Positions 16,788 through 27,200 of a DNA stretch of 64,000 bases are shown here, piece by piece. Under the pieces are notes generated by a model. It saw only the letters and a list, made by a program, of their open reading frames with translations, ran no database searches and was not told the DNA's origin. The translations under genes and the position numbers were made by a program. The stretch is from Avedoeria sp964651245. GTDB taxonomy: Bacteria; Chloroflexota; Anaerolineae; Epilineales; Epilineaceae. Every line of letters starts with the position of its first letter. The stretch's first letter is position 1. Location of the stretch: contig CAZYVI010000020.1 in the NCBI GenBank assembly GCA_964651245.1, positions 1 through 64,000 on the forward strand. The letters are read 5' to 3'.

Positions 16788-17375
16788 ATGGCCATTCCCG
16801 CCGACATCCCGCGCACCGACGCCCGGACCTACCTCGCCCAGGAGCGCGCCTCCGCCCAGCGGCATGAGCTGGTCGACGGCATCGTCGTCCAGATGGCCGG
16901 CGCGAGCTATGCCCACAACGTCCTCGTCGCCAACCTCATCGCCGCGCTCGACGCGGCGCTCAGGGGCGGAGGGCCGGCGGACGGGCCGCCCGGCTGCCGT
17001 CCGCTGGGCAGCGACATGCGCATCAAGGTCGAGGCGACCGGTCTGTACGCCTACCCCGACGTGCTCGTCGTCTGCGACGAGCCCGCGTTCGAAGACGAGC
17101 GCGCCGACACGCTGCTCAACCCGGTGGCGATCTTCGAGGTCCTCTCACCCTCCACCGAAGCGTTCGATCGCGGCGAGAAGTTCGCCCACTACCGGCGCCT
17201 GCCGAGCCTGCGCGACTACGTGCTCGTCGCCCAGGACCGCCCGCGTCTCGAGCACTACCGCCGTGCAGGCGAAAGCTGGCTGCTCCACGAGATCGACGGG
17301 CTCGACGGGCGCCTGGCGATCGAGGCCGCCCGGGCCGAGGTGCGGCTGGCCGCGCTGTACGCCGGCGTCCCGTAA
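16788..17375 (+). CDS. Uma2 family (DUF820) putative PD-(D/E)XK endonuclease
   Basis: A 195-residue protein; ATG at 16788 with GAGG about 8 bases upstream. It has the family landmarks: RHELVDGIVVQMAG near the N-terminus, YAHNVLVANL, then YAYPDVLVVC, and IFEVLSPSTEAFDRGEKFAHYR, with the Asp and Glu fitting a PD-(D/E)XK nuclease core. Uma2 proteins are abundant in Cyanobacteria, Chloroflexota and Deinococcota; their cellular role is not established. It is transcribed divergently from imuB and ends 24 bases before the stop of the convergent membrane protein. Confidence 0.88.
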   Translation: MAIPADIPRTDARTYLAQERASAQRHELVDGIVVQMAGASYAHNVLVANLIAALDAALRGGGPADGPPGCRPLGSDMRIKVEATGLYAYPDVLVVCDEPAFEDERADTLLNPVAIFEVLSPSTEAFDRGEKFAHYRRLPSLRDYVLVAQDRPRLEHYRRAGESWLLHEIDGLDGRLAIEAARAEVRLAALYAGVP

Positions 17376-17399
17376 CCGCCCGCCGCGCCCGCCCCCGCC

Positions 17400-18146
17400 T
17401 CACCCCACGAGCTTGGCGACCGCCGTCGCGGCCAGGCCGACGAGGTAGGCCGTGGCGCTGTAGACGAGGACGGGCTGCGGGCCGTGGCGCCGCACGAGCC
17501 AGGCGGACAGGGCGGCGAGCGCGGCGACGACCCAGAGGTCGAGGCCGATCGGCTCGAAGGCCAGGTTGGCGAAGATGCCCAGGGCGATGAACAGGCCGTT
17601 GGCGACGATGAGCGCCAGGTCGCGCCGCGACGGGCGGCCGGCGTACGGGAAGGCGGCCTGCCAGAGCATGAGGCCGCCGTTCATGACGCTGTAGCCGACG
17701 AAGAACACCCAATGCGAGAAGGCGTCGTCGTTGAACACGACGATCCGCTCGAGCGCCGCCCGCCCGGCGCCCGACAGCGCGTCGGCGGCGGCGACGTCGG
17801 GGCCGAGGAAGCGGGCGTGGAGGTAGTTCGTGACCTCGTGCGCGCCGTAGCCGGCCCCCAGCAGGTAGATGCCGACGGCGATGGTCAGCCCGACGGCCGT
17901 CGTGACGGCGTCGCGGCGGCCGGGGTCCGTCGCGAGGTCGGGCAGGTGGGCCTTGAGCAGCCAGAATGCCCCCAGGCTGGCCAGCGGCAGCGTCAACATG
18001 TTGTGCACATCGACCCAGCGCAGAAAGCCGTTGGCCGCCGCCGGCCCCAGCGTCCACGGCCCGAGCCGGTTGGCGGTCAGCAGCAGGATGACGACGGTCT
18101 GGGCGACGAGGAGGGCATGGACGCGGCGGAGGGATGGGGCGGGCAT
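17400..18146 (-). CDS. Polytopic integral membrane protein, function unknown
   Basis: A 248-residue protein; ATG at 18146 with AGGAG 8 bases upstream. About seven hydrophobic stretches are visible (VHALLVAQTVVILLL, NMLTLPLASLGAFWLL, AVGLTIAVGIYLLGAGYG, HWVFFVGYSVM, LALIVANGLFIALGIFA, LWVVAALAALSAWLV, LVYSATAYLVGLAATA). The loop HEVTNYLHARF between them carries two His. No family recognised with confidence. Confidence 0.65.
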   Translation of the reverse strand: MPAPSLRRVHALLVAQTVVILLLTANRLGPWTLGPAAANGFLRWVDVHNMLTLPLASLGAFWLLKAHLPDLATDPGRRDAVTTAVGLTIAVGIYLLGAGYGAHEVTNYLHARFLGPDVAAADALSGAGRAALERIVVFNDDAFSHWVFFVGYSVMNGGLMLWQAAFPYAGRPSRRDLALIVANGLFIALGIFANLAFEPIGLDLWVVAALAALSAWLVRRHGPQPVLVYSATAYLVGLAATAVAKLVG

Positions 18147-18445
18147 GGGCGGGCTCCTGGGGCGCAACGGTCCGCAGGATACCGATACCACGATCGGGGC
18201 GGCGGTGCAGGCGGGGGCTTCGGGGGGCGGGTGTACGACGTGGACGAGACCGTGCGACCAGCCCCCTATCCACCACCCGCCGCCGGCTGGTGGAAGACGG
18301 TCCATCCGAGAACGCTGGGGCATGCCATCGCCGGCGACGAGACACCCCCGCCCGCTGAGCCAGGGGCATCCACGCGTTGACAGGCAGGGGAAACGGGCCG
18401 GTGAAGTTCGTGACATCCAATCGACCCTCGGCTCATGCCTCCTGG
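18147..18445. other. Intergenic region, no gene seen
   Basis: About 300 bases between two leftward genes with no supported frame, no clear promoter and no strong hairpin. GC content begins to fall here, towards the low-GC block that follows. Confidence 0.4.
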
Positions 18446-19372
18446 CTACGGCGATAAAGACTTGTGGATGCCAGACAACGCGTCACACCACGCACCGAGC
18501 GTCCGGGCCATGTGGTCAATCCGACCCGCGACGGCGCAAGCAACATCACTGTCTGGGTCGATGGCATCCATCTGAATCGCGAATATCGTCTCGCCAAGCG
18601 TCTTGAAATGCTCCGAAGATGGCGTACACGTTCGAACGATGCGTATTGACCTCTTGGAGAGAAGCGCCGAAGCATGGATGATCATCGCAGCCAGATCCGT
18701 GTCCATCGCATGCCAATGAAGATCATGGCCGGATCGCCCCAACTCAGACAGACAGTAGGCCAGATACTCGGACTTTGACATACCTGGTCGAATATATTCA
18801 TGCCAACCAGCCAGAAAGGAGAGGATATGCTCTCTGGACTCGAAGGAGTCGTCTGAATTTGCTGACAGGAAGTCTAACAGGATGTGCTCAAGTGGCGGCA
18901 CGACTCTATCAGCGTCTCCCGGGCAGTAATGCTTGTCCGGTATCGAGATAATCACAATACCGCCTGGTGTGACGTGAGACATCCACAGCATCAGCGTAGA
19001 GATCGGATCCGCTGAGTGCTCCAGAACATTGTGTGCGATCAGAAAATCCGCGCCAGCAGGGAAAAGCAACCCGATCTCGCCGATGGGATGAACTGAGTAC
19101 GGTACAGATGCACCAAAGAGATCGCGCAGCGCCGCCGCATCCAGCTTGTCGAAGTAGACGCACGTGGCATTCGGTGGCAGTTCTTGCGGATGAAGACCCG
19201 CGCCAATCTCCAGGCCACTACCGCTCAGTAGATCGTTCGTAACGCGCCCACGAAGAGTGTAGATCGCAGGATCGACGACAGGGCGAACGAAGTCATCAAG
19301 GACTTGGGCACTGAAGCTCCGGCCGGACACTGCCGCGCTCACGGCACGCGACGCGCGAGACAGCACGTTCAA
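18446..19372 (-). CDS. Class I SAM-dependent methyltransferase-like protein, low GC
   Basis: About 308 residues if the TTG at 19372 is used; it has GGAGG 6 bases upstream, while the in-frame GTG at 19366 is the alternative. The upstream open frame overlaps the neighbouring gene and is ignored. Around residue 55 LLSGSGLEIGAGLHP matches the SAM-binding E/DxGxGxG loop, and ADFLIAHNVLEHSADP fits motif IV of the Methyltransf_11/23 group. Such proteins often occur in surface-glycan gene sets; the substrate here is unknown. The base composition is close to 50-55% GC by eye, far below the genome, so horizontal acquisition is likely. It lies 119 bases downstream of the large mosaic surface protein. 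Confidence 0.65.
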   Translation of the reverse strand: MNVLSRASRAVSAAVSGRSFSAQVLDDFVRPVVDPAIYTLRGRVTNDLLSGSGLEIGAGLHPQELPPNATCVYFDKLDAAALRDLFGASVPYSVHPIGEIGLLFPAGADFLIAHNVLEHSADPISTLMLWMSHVTPGGIVIISIPDKHYCPGDADRVVPPLEHILLDFLSANSDDSFESREHILSFLAGWHEYIRPGMSKSEYLAYCLSELGRSGHDLHWHAMDTDLAAMIIHASALLSKRSIRIVRTCTPSSEHFKTLGETIFAIQMDAIDPDSDVACAVAGRIDHMARTLGAWCDALSGIHKSLSP

Positions 19373-19491
19373 CGATTTCCTCCGTCCGCGCCTGCTCACA
19401 TGAGCCGACCATCGCGCCCGGGCGATGCGGGTGATTGTGACGCAACCCCGACCATCACAGAGTTCACCCGCATCGCCCGTGAGACGCGCTC

Positions 19492-22400
19492 TCAGTCGAT
19501 GCCAATGGCATTGTAGGTCGACGAGTCCGCCGAGCCCGCGTAGGAGAAGTCGTTCGCGATCGCAAGAACCGGCTGATTGCTGATGATGATCGCCGAACCC
19601 GCGCTGCCAGCGAAGGGACTGCCGAGCGCGCCTCTGCCGAGCACGAAGTTCGCCGCGCCGCGTGACGCCACGGTCGCACGGCAGGCGGCGCCGCACGGCA
19701 GCACATTGCCGGCCGCATCGGTGAACCGGATCTCGACGTCGGCCCGACCACCACCCACGTTCATCACCTGGACGCCGGTCGTCATGTGATCTGGGCCTTC
19801 CTCGTTGCGCAGGCGCGGAACGGCCAGTCGATTCCGCGCCTCACCAGCGGGCAGCGCGAGGTACGCGGCCGACGTCAGCGTGCGCCGGCCATCGGTGACG
19901 GCGTCATTGACAATCCCGAGGACACCGTCCGACGCTCGGATCACCGCGGACCCAAAGCACGGTGCTGGCAGGCCATGCCCGCCTCCGCTCCCCTGATAGA
20001 CCAACGCACTCGAGTTCGCCGGAATGCGCACAGGGGGATGGCTGAGCACCTGACCGCGGCACGCATTGCCTGCCAGGTCCGTTCCGTAGTACGTCACGGC
20101 CACGTCCACGGCGAAGGGCTGCGGGTTGACGATCGACATGCCCGTATCGCCTGCCCACTGGTGCCGGAACAGCGGCGCGATCAGCTCGCGGCCGGTGAGC
20201 GAGAGCGGCACAGCCTCGTAACCGTAGATCGCCTGGTCGGAGGTGCTCTGGTAGATGGACGCCTGCGCTGCGATCGGCGCGCCGTCCAACGACCGGATAC
20301 GCATCGCGCCGGCAAAGCCGGCGGGCAGCGATGCGAACTGCGGGTCGCGCCCAAGGTCGAGGAACACCGCGCTTCCCGACCCGATCGCGGTCTCACCTGT
20401 CCAGGCAGGTGCAGCACTGCCGGTCGCGAACAGCCGCGCCTCGACGCGCGTCGAACGCGTGGTCATGGTGTTCTGGATCGCGATGATCACGTTCTGGTCG
20501 TAGTAGCCGCGCAGCGCCAGCGGTACGACGATCTCGACGTCTGGCTGGATCCGGCCCACCGAGGCGGCGGCGCGGCTCGGCCAGTTGGCGCTGGCCATCG
20601 CCGCCAGAGGGCGATCCGAGTCCACGATGGCGGCGAGATCGTCGCGCCGGGTGATGGGTAAGAGGCCCACGTCGTACTGCGTCGAAGCCTGCGGGCGGAC
20701 GCCCTCGCGCGTGAATGCCTGGAACAGCCCCACCTGGCCGTCGTACAGCGACAACCTCATTCGGGCGGTCATCCATGTATCCACGTTCTGGACGGCCACC
20801 ACGCCGTTCGCTCCCATCGGGCTGAGCGCCGGCACGAAGGCCAGCCGCGACGGGCCGGTGGCGGAAGTGGGCATCACCGTCGGAACGGGCGTCGGCTCGT
20901 CGCGCGGCGTCCGCGTCGGGGTCGGCGACGGCGTGCGCGTCGGGGTCGGCGACGGGGTTCGCGTCCGCGTCGGGGTGCGCGTCACCGTGCTCGTCGCGGT
21001 CGGTGTGTCCGTGGGCACCTCGAGGATGAACTCACACGCGTTCGTCGCCACCACCGCGCCGGCGACGTACAGCCGCCCGACGATCCGCCGGCGGCCGGTT
21101 GGCGGTCCCAGGATGAGCGGCTTGCGCTCGGCCTGGCCGCCGACCACCGAACCGCTCCAGATGTCCTCGCCACCCTCGTGGAACAGGTGCACGTGTCCGG
21201 CCCGACTGGCCGCAAACGCCAGCGACACCGTCTGATCGAGGCGGTAGCTGCGGTTGCAGCCCTCCTCGAGGTAGACGTCCAGCCGGCTCGCCGGCTCGTC
21301 CGTCGGCGTGGACGATGGAGTGGGCGATGGCGTTGGCGTTGGCGTTGGCGTTGGCGTTCGTGTGATTGTCGGCGCACTCGTGGGCGGCACCGGCACGGAC
21401 GCGATCGAGTAGTCGCAGGTGTCGCTGATCATGCCGGGCGCACCGTCGTTGTAGAGATTGGCCACGAATCGGTAGTTGCCGGGCACGGAGGAAAGGGTCA
21501 AGTCCCGGTACCACGTTCCGGGGCTGTAGCGCCCGTCGACGAGTTGCTGGCCACCCGGCAAATGGAGGACCTCAACCCGCCGCTCGACCGAGTTGCGAAA
21601 GAACATGCGCACTTGGGATTGCGGCGCCAGCGACATACCACAGACGTTCGATGCGCCGGCCTGGATCCAGACGTCGATGGACGGAGGCGGCTCCGGCTGG
21701 GCCGTCGGCGTCACCGTCGGCGTGGGCGTCGGCGTGGGCGGAGGGGTGTTGGGTAGGCAAATGGCGACCGCCTTGACGTCGCTGCTGGCCAAAGAGCCTG
21801 ATGACGGGCTCCGAAACTCCGCGCGCCATCCGTCAACCAGTGATGCCAGGAGCCCGACAAGGGTGGAGTACAGCCGGTCGTCGTCGAAATTCGGCGCCGA
21901 CGAGACAAGCCGCAGCGTGTCGAGACCCTGGACGTACGCGCCACCGCCCAGCAATCGCGTGTCTGCCGGACAGAGAGCCACGGCCGCGATCTGCTGGCCC
22001 GAAGTGCTGCTGGGCTTGTCGATCCTCGTTTTCACATCGATAGCCGGTACGCAGATCGCCCCGACTCTGAAGTTTGCTACGCGGTCTGCCAGGTTGATGA
22101 ACCCACCCTCCCAGCCGATTGGGTCCGACGACGAGTGATTGCCCGGCGGCATCGACCCCGTAGATCGCGGACTACCAGGCTGGGCGGCAGATGGCGGAAA
22201 CAGGGGGGAAGAGATCAGGGTCCGAATGTGACTCTCTTGTCCAACGACAACCTTCGTGCCGCCTCCAACCGCGACCATCGAGGCTGGACAGAGTCCGTGA
22301 GCAACCTTGAATGTCGTACCGCGGGAACCGACGACACTCACCGAATTCATGACAACGTGCACGGCTTCGGACACAACCCCGCAGCGGACGCCAACCGCGA

Positions 22401-22770
22401 AGCGTCGAGCTTGGGAATCTTGGTTCCACACACTCGCCTCCCACCCATCAGGAGGCAGGGTGGCCTGTTCGGCCGTCACGGTCTTCATGGACTCCCCGCC
22501 CCACGTTGGCCCGCTGTCGACCACGAACACCGCCCCCTCCGACGGATCCACTCCACCGCTGAGGGCTACGCGCCCGCTGGGGCACGTGACCTTGAGCGTC
22601 CCGAGGGCGTCAGGCCCGACGTCACCTGTCGCGCGGGTCACCGTCAACGACCCGATCCCGTTGACCGCCTGCGGCGCCTGGCTCGGCGCGGCGGTGAGGC
22701 GCTGTGGCGTGACCGCCGTCCAGAGCAGCGAGGCCAGCAGGAGCGACCCGATGGTCGTGAGGTTGCGCAT
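19492..22770 (-). CDS. 1092-residue mosaic secreted surface protein with Pro-Thr linkers
   Basis: ATG at 22770; signal peptide at 1-27 (TTIGSLLLASLLWTAVTP). Residues about 30-330 hold three related modules marked by CPSGRVALSGG, LCPASMVAVGGG and LCPADTRLLGGG. A Pro-Thr linker leads to two modules beginning DVWIQAGASNVCG and LDVYLEEGCNRSY, separated by and followed by further (PT)n linkers. The last 430 residues are beta modules of the pattern 'P.v......ixVQNxxxx.A.vxxxYyxxxG' also present in the protein at 12256 (for example VVAVQNVDTWMTARMRLSLYDG). A degenerate RLAFVPAL segment lies just after the last linker. It looks like a multi-domain adhesin or stalk protein. Function is unknown. GC is lower than the surrounding genes at its 5' end. 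Confidence 0.72.
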   Translation of the reverse strand: MRNLTTIGSLLLASLLWTAVTPQRLTAAPSQAPQAVNGIGSLTVTRATGDVGPDALGTLKVTCPSGRVALSGGVDPSEGAVFVVDSGPTWGGESMKTVTAEQATLPPDGWEASVWNQDSQARRFAVGVRCGVVSEAVHVVMNSVSVVGSRGTTFKVAHGLCPASMVAVGGGTKVVVGQESHIRTLISSPLFPPSAAQPGSPRSTGSMPPGNHSSSDPIGWEGGFINLADRVANFRVGAICVPAIDVKTRIDKPSSTSGQQIAAVALCPADTRLLGGGAYVQGLDTLRLVSSAPNFDDDRLYSTLVGLLASLVDGWRAEFRSPSSGSLASSDVKAVAICLPNTPPPTPTPTPTVTPTAQPEPPPSIDVWIQAGASNVCGMSLAPQSQVRMFFRNSVERRVEVLHLPGGQQLVDGRYSPGTWYRDLTLSSVPGNYRFVANLYNDGAPGMISDTCDYSIASVPVPPTSAPTITRTPTPTPTPTPSPTPSSTPTDEPASRLDVYLEEGCNRSYRLDQTVSLAFAASRAGHVHLFHEGGEDIWSGSVVGGQAERKPLILGPPTGRRRIVGRLYVAGAVVATNACEFILEVPTDTPTATSTVTRTPTRTRTPSPTPTRTPSPTPTRTPRDEPTPVPTVMPTSATGPSRLAFVPALSPMGANGVVAVQNVDTWMTARMRLSLYDGQVGLFQAFTREGVRPQASTQYDVGLLPITRRDDLAAIVDSDRPLAAMASANWPSRAAASVGRIQPDVEIVVPLALRGYYDQNVIIAIQNTMTTRSTRVEARLFATGSAAPAWTGETAIGSGSAVFLDLGRDPQFASLPAGFAGAMRIRSLDGAPIAAQASIYQSTSDQAIYGYEAVPLSLTGRELIAPLFRHQWAGDTGMSIVNPQPFAVDVAVTYYGTDLAGNACRGQVLSHPPVRIPANSSALVYQGSGGGHGLPAPCFGSAVIRASDGVLGIVNDAVTDGRRTLTSAAYLALPAGEARNRLAVPRLRNEEGPDHMTTGVQVMNVGGGRADVEIRFTDAAGNVLPCGAACRATVASRGAANFVLGRGALGSPFAGSAGSAIIISNQPVLAIANDFSYAGSADSSTYNAIGID
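21329..21358. repeat. Five tandem GGCGTT hexamers
   Basis: Five perfect copies of GGCGTT, read on the minus strand as ACG-CCA codons, encode a Thr-Pro linker in the large surface protein. Each hexamer adds exactly two residues, so slippage would change linker length without breaking the frame. Confidence 0.85.
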
Positions 22771-22958
22771 CGTTCATTGCCCTTTCGACGGTGAGGCGGT
22801 CAATCGTTAGGCTGTCGACTACAGCCCGGCACGCCGACGTCCTTGTCGGCGCGCCGACGGTACGGCAGCTGATGGGCAGCTCGGCAGAGAGAAAGCGTCA
22901 CGTTTGCGTCAGGTTCGCGAGTCGGCGTGGCCGCGGTCGTCGCGCTCGCCTGCCCCCG

Positions 22959-24101
22959 CTACGGCCCCCAGATCGGGCTGCGCGCGTGGGACTGGCTCAG
23001 GCCGTCGATCTCCGTCGACGTCGACGCCTGGGTGGCGCTCGTGGTGAACACGCTGTCGTAGCCCGCCCGTCCGCCCTTGCCGGTGACGGGGCTCCAGTAC
23101 GCCAGGCGCGCGCCGTCGGGGCTGAAGCTCGGGTTCGAGGCCGCCAAGCGGGCGCTGCCGCGGTTGTCGGCCACGATCCACCGCAGGTCGTCGCGAACGG
23201 TCACGGCGCCCGTCGTGGGGTCGTGCTCCACCGGGGCGACCCAGAGGTAGCGGTCGCCGTTGCCGGGCGCGTACGCCACCTGCGTGCCGCCGCGCGCGAA
23301 CGCCACGTCCGCGGCGTCGAAGGCCGCCGTGGCGCCCTGCAGCACGTCGTCCGCCACCACGGACACGGACGGCCACGCGGCGGTGTCCAGCGTAACGACG
23401 CGGCTCGACAGGACGCTGCCGGTGAGCACGCCGCCGACGAACGTGTCGTGGACGAGGCGGTAGTACAGGCGGATCGTGTCGTCGGGCCCATCGGGCAGCC
23501 AGCCCAGGTCGGCGATGCGGTAGCGGTCGCCCGTCGGCTGCGTCCCGGGAACGAACGTCGAGACATAGCTCGTCAGCGCCGTGCTGCCCGCGCCATCGTA
23601 GGCCAGCGCGTACACGTTGGCGCCGTTCGCCGGACCGTCCTCGATCCCGGCCGCGATCAGCTGGTGCGCCGCCGGCAGCACCGCGCCCGCGCCGTCCCGG
23701 TGCTGCGACCACTGGCCGCCGTTGTTGAAGCCCGTCACGGGAAAGCGAGCCATCTCGACGACGGCCGCCGGATCCGCGCCGGCGCCCACGTCGAGCACGC
23801 GCAGGTCCGCGCCCTCCAGCACCAGCATCCAGCCGTCGGCCGACCAATCCAGCGGCACCAGGTCGGCGCCCGAGGTGCTGCTCACCAGCTGCACCCGGGC
23901 CGTGCCGTCGGCCGCGACCGAGTGGACCGTCCAGCGGCCACCCGCGTCCAAGGCGCGGTACGCGATCCGCGCGCTCGGCGGCGTTCCACCGCCGCCACCG
24001 CCGCCGCCACCGCCGCCCCGGGCGGCGTGCACGCCGGTGGCCGAGAGCGAGGCGAGCGCGAGCGCGGCGAACAGCCTGATCCATCCCTGCCGTGCGGCCA
24101 T
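22959..24101 (-). CDS. Secreted PD40/TolB-like beta-propeller protein
   Basis: A 380-residue protein; ATG at 24101 with AGGAG 9 bases upstream. A signal peptide (LFAALALASLSATGVHA) is followed by a run of about ten glycines. The body has repeated blades of the WD40-like PD40 type: RIAYRALDAGGRWTVHSV, PLDWSADGWMLVLEG, VAFARGGTQVAYAPGNGDRYLWV and PSFSPDGARLAYWS. It probably forms a propeller that scaffolds interactions outside the cell; no catalytic residues are evident. The poly-Gly tract is a likely flexible spacer. It is transcribed divergently from the NACHT-FGE gene. Confidence 0.75.
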   Translation of the reverse strand: MAARQGWIRLFAALALASLSATGVHAARGGGGGGGGGGGTPPSARIAYRALDAGGRWTVHSVAADGTARVQLVSSTSGADLVPLDWSADGWMLVLEGADLRVLDVGAGADPAAVVEMARFPVTGFNNGGQWSQHRDGAGAVLPAAHQLIAAGIEDGPANGANVYALAYDGAGSTALTSYVSTFVPGTQPTGDRYRIADLGWLPDGPDDTIRLYYRLVHDTFVGGVLTGSVLSSRVVTLDTAAWPSVSVVADDVLQGATAAFDAADVAFARGGTQVAYAPGNGDRYLWVAPVEHDPTTGAVTVRDDLRWIVADNRGSARLAASNPSFSPDGARLAYWSPVTGKGGRAGYDSVFTTSATQASTSTEIDGLSQSHARSPIWGP

Positions 24102-24216
24102 GATTCATCAGCTCCTGATGGGTCCGGCGGGCACGTCCGGCCGGACGAGCCCGGGCGCCACAACGTGGCGCGCTCGAGCCTAGCGGCCCCACCGGGCCTG
24201 CACCATACTGTTGCGA

Positions 24217-27200
24217 ATGAAACCCGAACCGACCGGCGCGCGCCCCGTCGCCCCGACGAGCGCGCCCGAGGCCGCGGATCGCGACGCCCACCCCGTGACC
24301 CCGGACGCCGTCATGGCGGCGCTGCGGGCCATCCGCTACGCCCGGCCGCTGCGACCCTCGCCCCTCATCGAGGCCGACTTCGTGACGCTGCACCTGCGGC
24401 GCGAAGGGCTGGCGGACACGCCCCAAGGCCGCGAGTGGGCGTTGGCGCGCCAGCTGGAGGCGACCGTCCGGGACCACTACGCACGGGCGCGCGGCGCGGC
24501 GCTCGACCCGACGACCTGCGCCGAACGCGAGGACGCGCAGCTGCTGGACGATCTGCGGTCGGCGAACGCCGAACGGCTGACCTGGGGGCTGCTGTACGCC
24601 CGGTTCCTGTCGCCGCTGCAGCCGCCCGTGGGGCGCATCGCCGCCGTGCTGGGCATGACCGAGCGCGCGGTCCAGAAGCGCCTCGTCCGCGGTTGCGAGG
24701 TGCTGGCCGCGCGGCTGCGCGAGCTCGAGGTCGCGGCGCGCCGGCAGGTCGAGGCCGGATCCGGCCTGGCCCCGCACGATCGGATCGTCGGGCACGACGG
24801 AGCGCCGCGCCGCAGCGAGGCGGACGTCCTCGGCGCGATCCTCGCGATGCTGCGCTCGGGCGAGGGCGTCGTCCGGATCCACACCCAGCAGCTGGACGTC
24901 TTGGCCCGCTATCCGGCCTCCGACGCCCGGTCGTATCGCCTGGGGCGCATCGCCCAGTGGTCGCTGCCGCGCTACCGGCTCGACGAGCGGTACGTCACGA
25001 TGTCGCTGCTCGTCGACCGCGGCGAGGAAGCGCGCTCCGGGCGCTGGCAGCCGCGGGAGGAGCGCTTCGACGGGCTGTCCGCCGTGCTGGCGGCCATGGC
25101 CGATCCGGCCCTCGTCGTGCTCGGACCGCCGGGCTCCGGCAAAAGCACCCAGCTGCGCCGCCTCGAGCTCGACCTGGCCTTGGACGCCCTCGCGGCGGCG
25201 CCCGGCGCCGCTCCGGCGCCGCTCACGTTCCTGGTGTCGCTGAACCAGTACCGGGCCGAGCGGCACGGCGATCACCCGCCCTCGCCCGGGGCGTGGCTGG
25301 CCCATCACTGGGCGGCGCGCTACCCGACGATGCCCCCGTTCGACGAGCTACTGGCCGCCGGGGGGATGGTGCTGCTCCTCGACGGGCTGAACGAGATGCC
25401 GCACCGCGATCTGGACGACTACCGAGAGCGGGTGCGGGCCTGGAAGCAGTTCCTGCACGACCGGGTGGCCGCCGTGCCTGGCAACCGGATGGTCGTCGCC
25501 TGCCGCAGCCTGGACTACAGCACGTCGCTGTCGACGCCGCGCCTGCGGGTGCCCCACGTCCAGCTCGAGCCGCTCACGGACGACCAGGTCCGCGCCTTCC
25601 TGGCGCGCTACAGCCCGGGCAACGACGCCGTCCTGTGGTCAGCCATGGCGGCGCACCGCGCGCTGGACGCCCTCCGCTGGCCGTTCGTCCTGCGGATGTG
25701 GGTGGAGCTGGCGACCGAGACGGGCCAGCTCGACGGCGGCCTCGCCGCCGTGTTCACGGGCTTCGTGCGGCGGGCGCTGGCGCGCGAGCTGGAGCGCGAC
25801 AACCCCCTGTTCGCCCCCGAGGCGTTGTTGACGGCGCGGGATCGCCAGCGGCTGACGGGCCCGCCGCGCTGGCGCTCGCCCTGGGAGCTGCCCGAGGGCG
25901 GCGCGCTGTTCCCGGCGCTGGCGCGCCTCGCGCACGCGATGCAGGCCTGCGCGGCGCCCGCGTCGATGTCGCAGGTGCGCATCGACCTCGAGGCGGCGCG
26001 GGCCGTCGTGGACGGGGGCCACGGGGCGGACGTGCTCGGCGCCGGGGCGGCGCTGGGCGTGCTGGAGGAGGATCGAGGCTCGAGCGAGGTCCTGTTCGGC
26101 CATCAGCTGCTGCAGGAGTACTTCGCCGCGCGGGCGATGGCGGCCCGGCCGGAGCCGGCGCGGGTGGCGTCACCGTGGCGGGCCTCGGAGGTCCGGCCCG
26201 CGCTCGGCGCGCTCCTGGACAAGCTGCCGGCCGGCGAACCGCTGCCGGCGCTGCCGTCGACCGGGTGGGAGGAGACGACGATCCTGGCGGCGTCGATGGC
26301 CGAGTCGCCGTCGGCGTTCCTGCGGTCCGTCATGGCGCACAACCTGGCGCTCGCCGGACGGGCCGCGGCCCTGCCGGCGGTGCGGGCGCGGCTCGATGCG
26401 CCGCTGGTCGACGAGCTGCGCCGGGCGTTGGTCGCCCGCAGCCGCGACCCGCGCGCCGACCTGCGCGATCGGATCGCGTGCGGCTACGCCGTGGGCGATC
26501 TGGGCGACCCGCGCTTCGAGCGGCGGACAGGACCGCACGGCGCCTACCTGGCGCCGCCCATGGTCGGGGTCCCGGGCGGCCGCTATCCCATCGGGACGGA
26601 CGAGCCCATCGAGTGGCAGTCAGGCACCATCGCGGCCCACGTGCCGCGCCACCGGGTCGAGCTTGCGCCGTTTCGGATCGGGCAGTTCCTGGTGACGAAC
26701 GCGGAGTACCGGTGCTTCGTGGAGGCGGGCGGCTACGAGAGCGACGCGTGGTGGGACACGGCGGTGGGGCGCGACTGGCGGCGGGGCAAGGGCACCGCCG
26801 CGCACGCGCACGGCGTCGTGCGGTACTGGCTGGCGCGCTACCGCGATGAGCCCGGCCAGCTGGAGGCGGCGCGGGCCGGCTGGGACGCCGGCGACACCAT
26901 CTACGACCGCTGGAAGGCCCGGCTGGCGATGACGCCGCGCCAGTTGGAGGCGCACCTGCACGAGATGTACCCGGAACAGCGGTTCACGGAGCCGCGGTAC
27001 TGGCCCGCGGAGTCCCTCAGCCGGCCGGCGCAGCCGGTGGTGGGCATCTGCGTCTACGAGGCGCGGGCCTACTGCGCCTGGCTGGCCGCCCAGACCGGGG
27101 ATGCGTTCCGCCTGCCGACCGAGGTGGAGTGGGAGGCGGCGGCGCGGGGCCTGCCCGCCCGGGCGTACGCCCACGGCGATGCGTTCGATCCGCTGCGGGC

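Noticed and set aside
21300..21370. Direct repeats that might suggest a CRISPR array
   Set aside because: The repeats are hexamers without spacers, inside a coding region for a Thr-Pro linker.
22831..22860. Overlapping GCCGAC/GTCGGC dyads as a terminator for the propeller gene
   Set aside because: The stems are short, mutually exclusive and lack a T-run; not strong enough to annotate.
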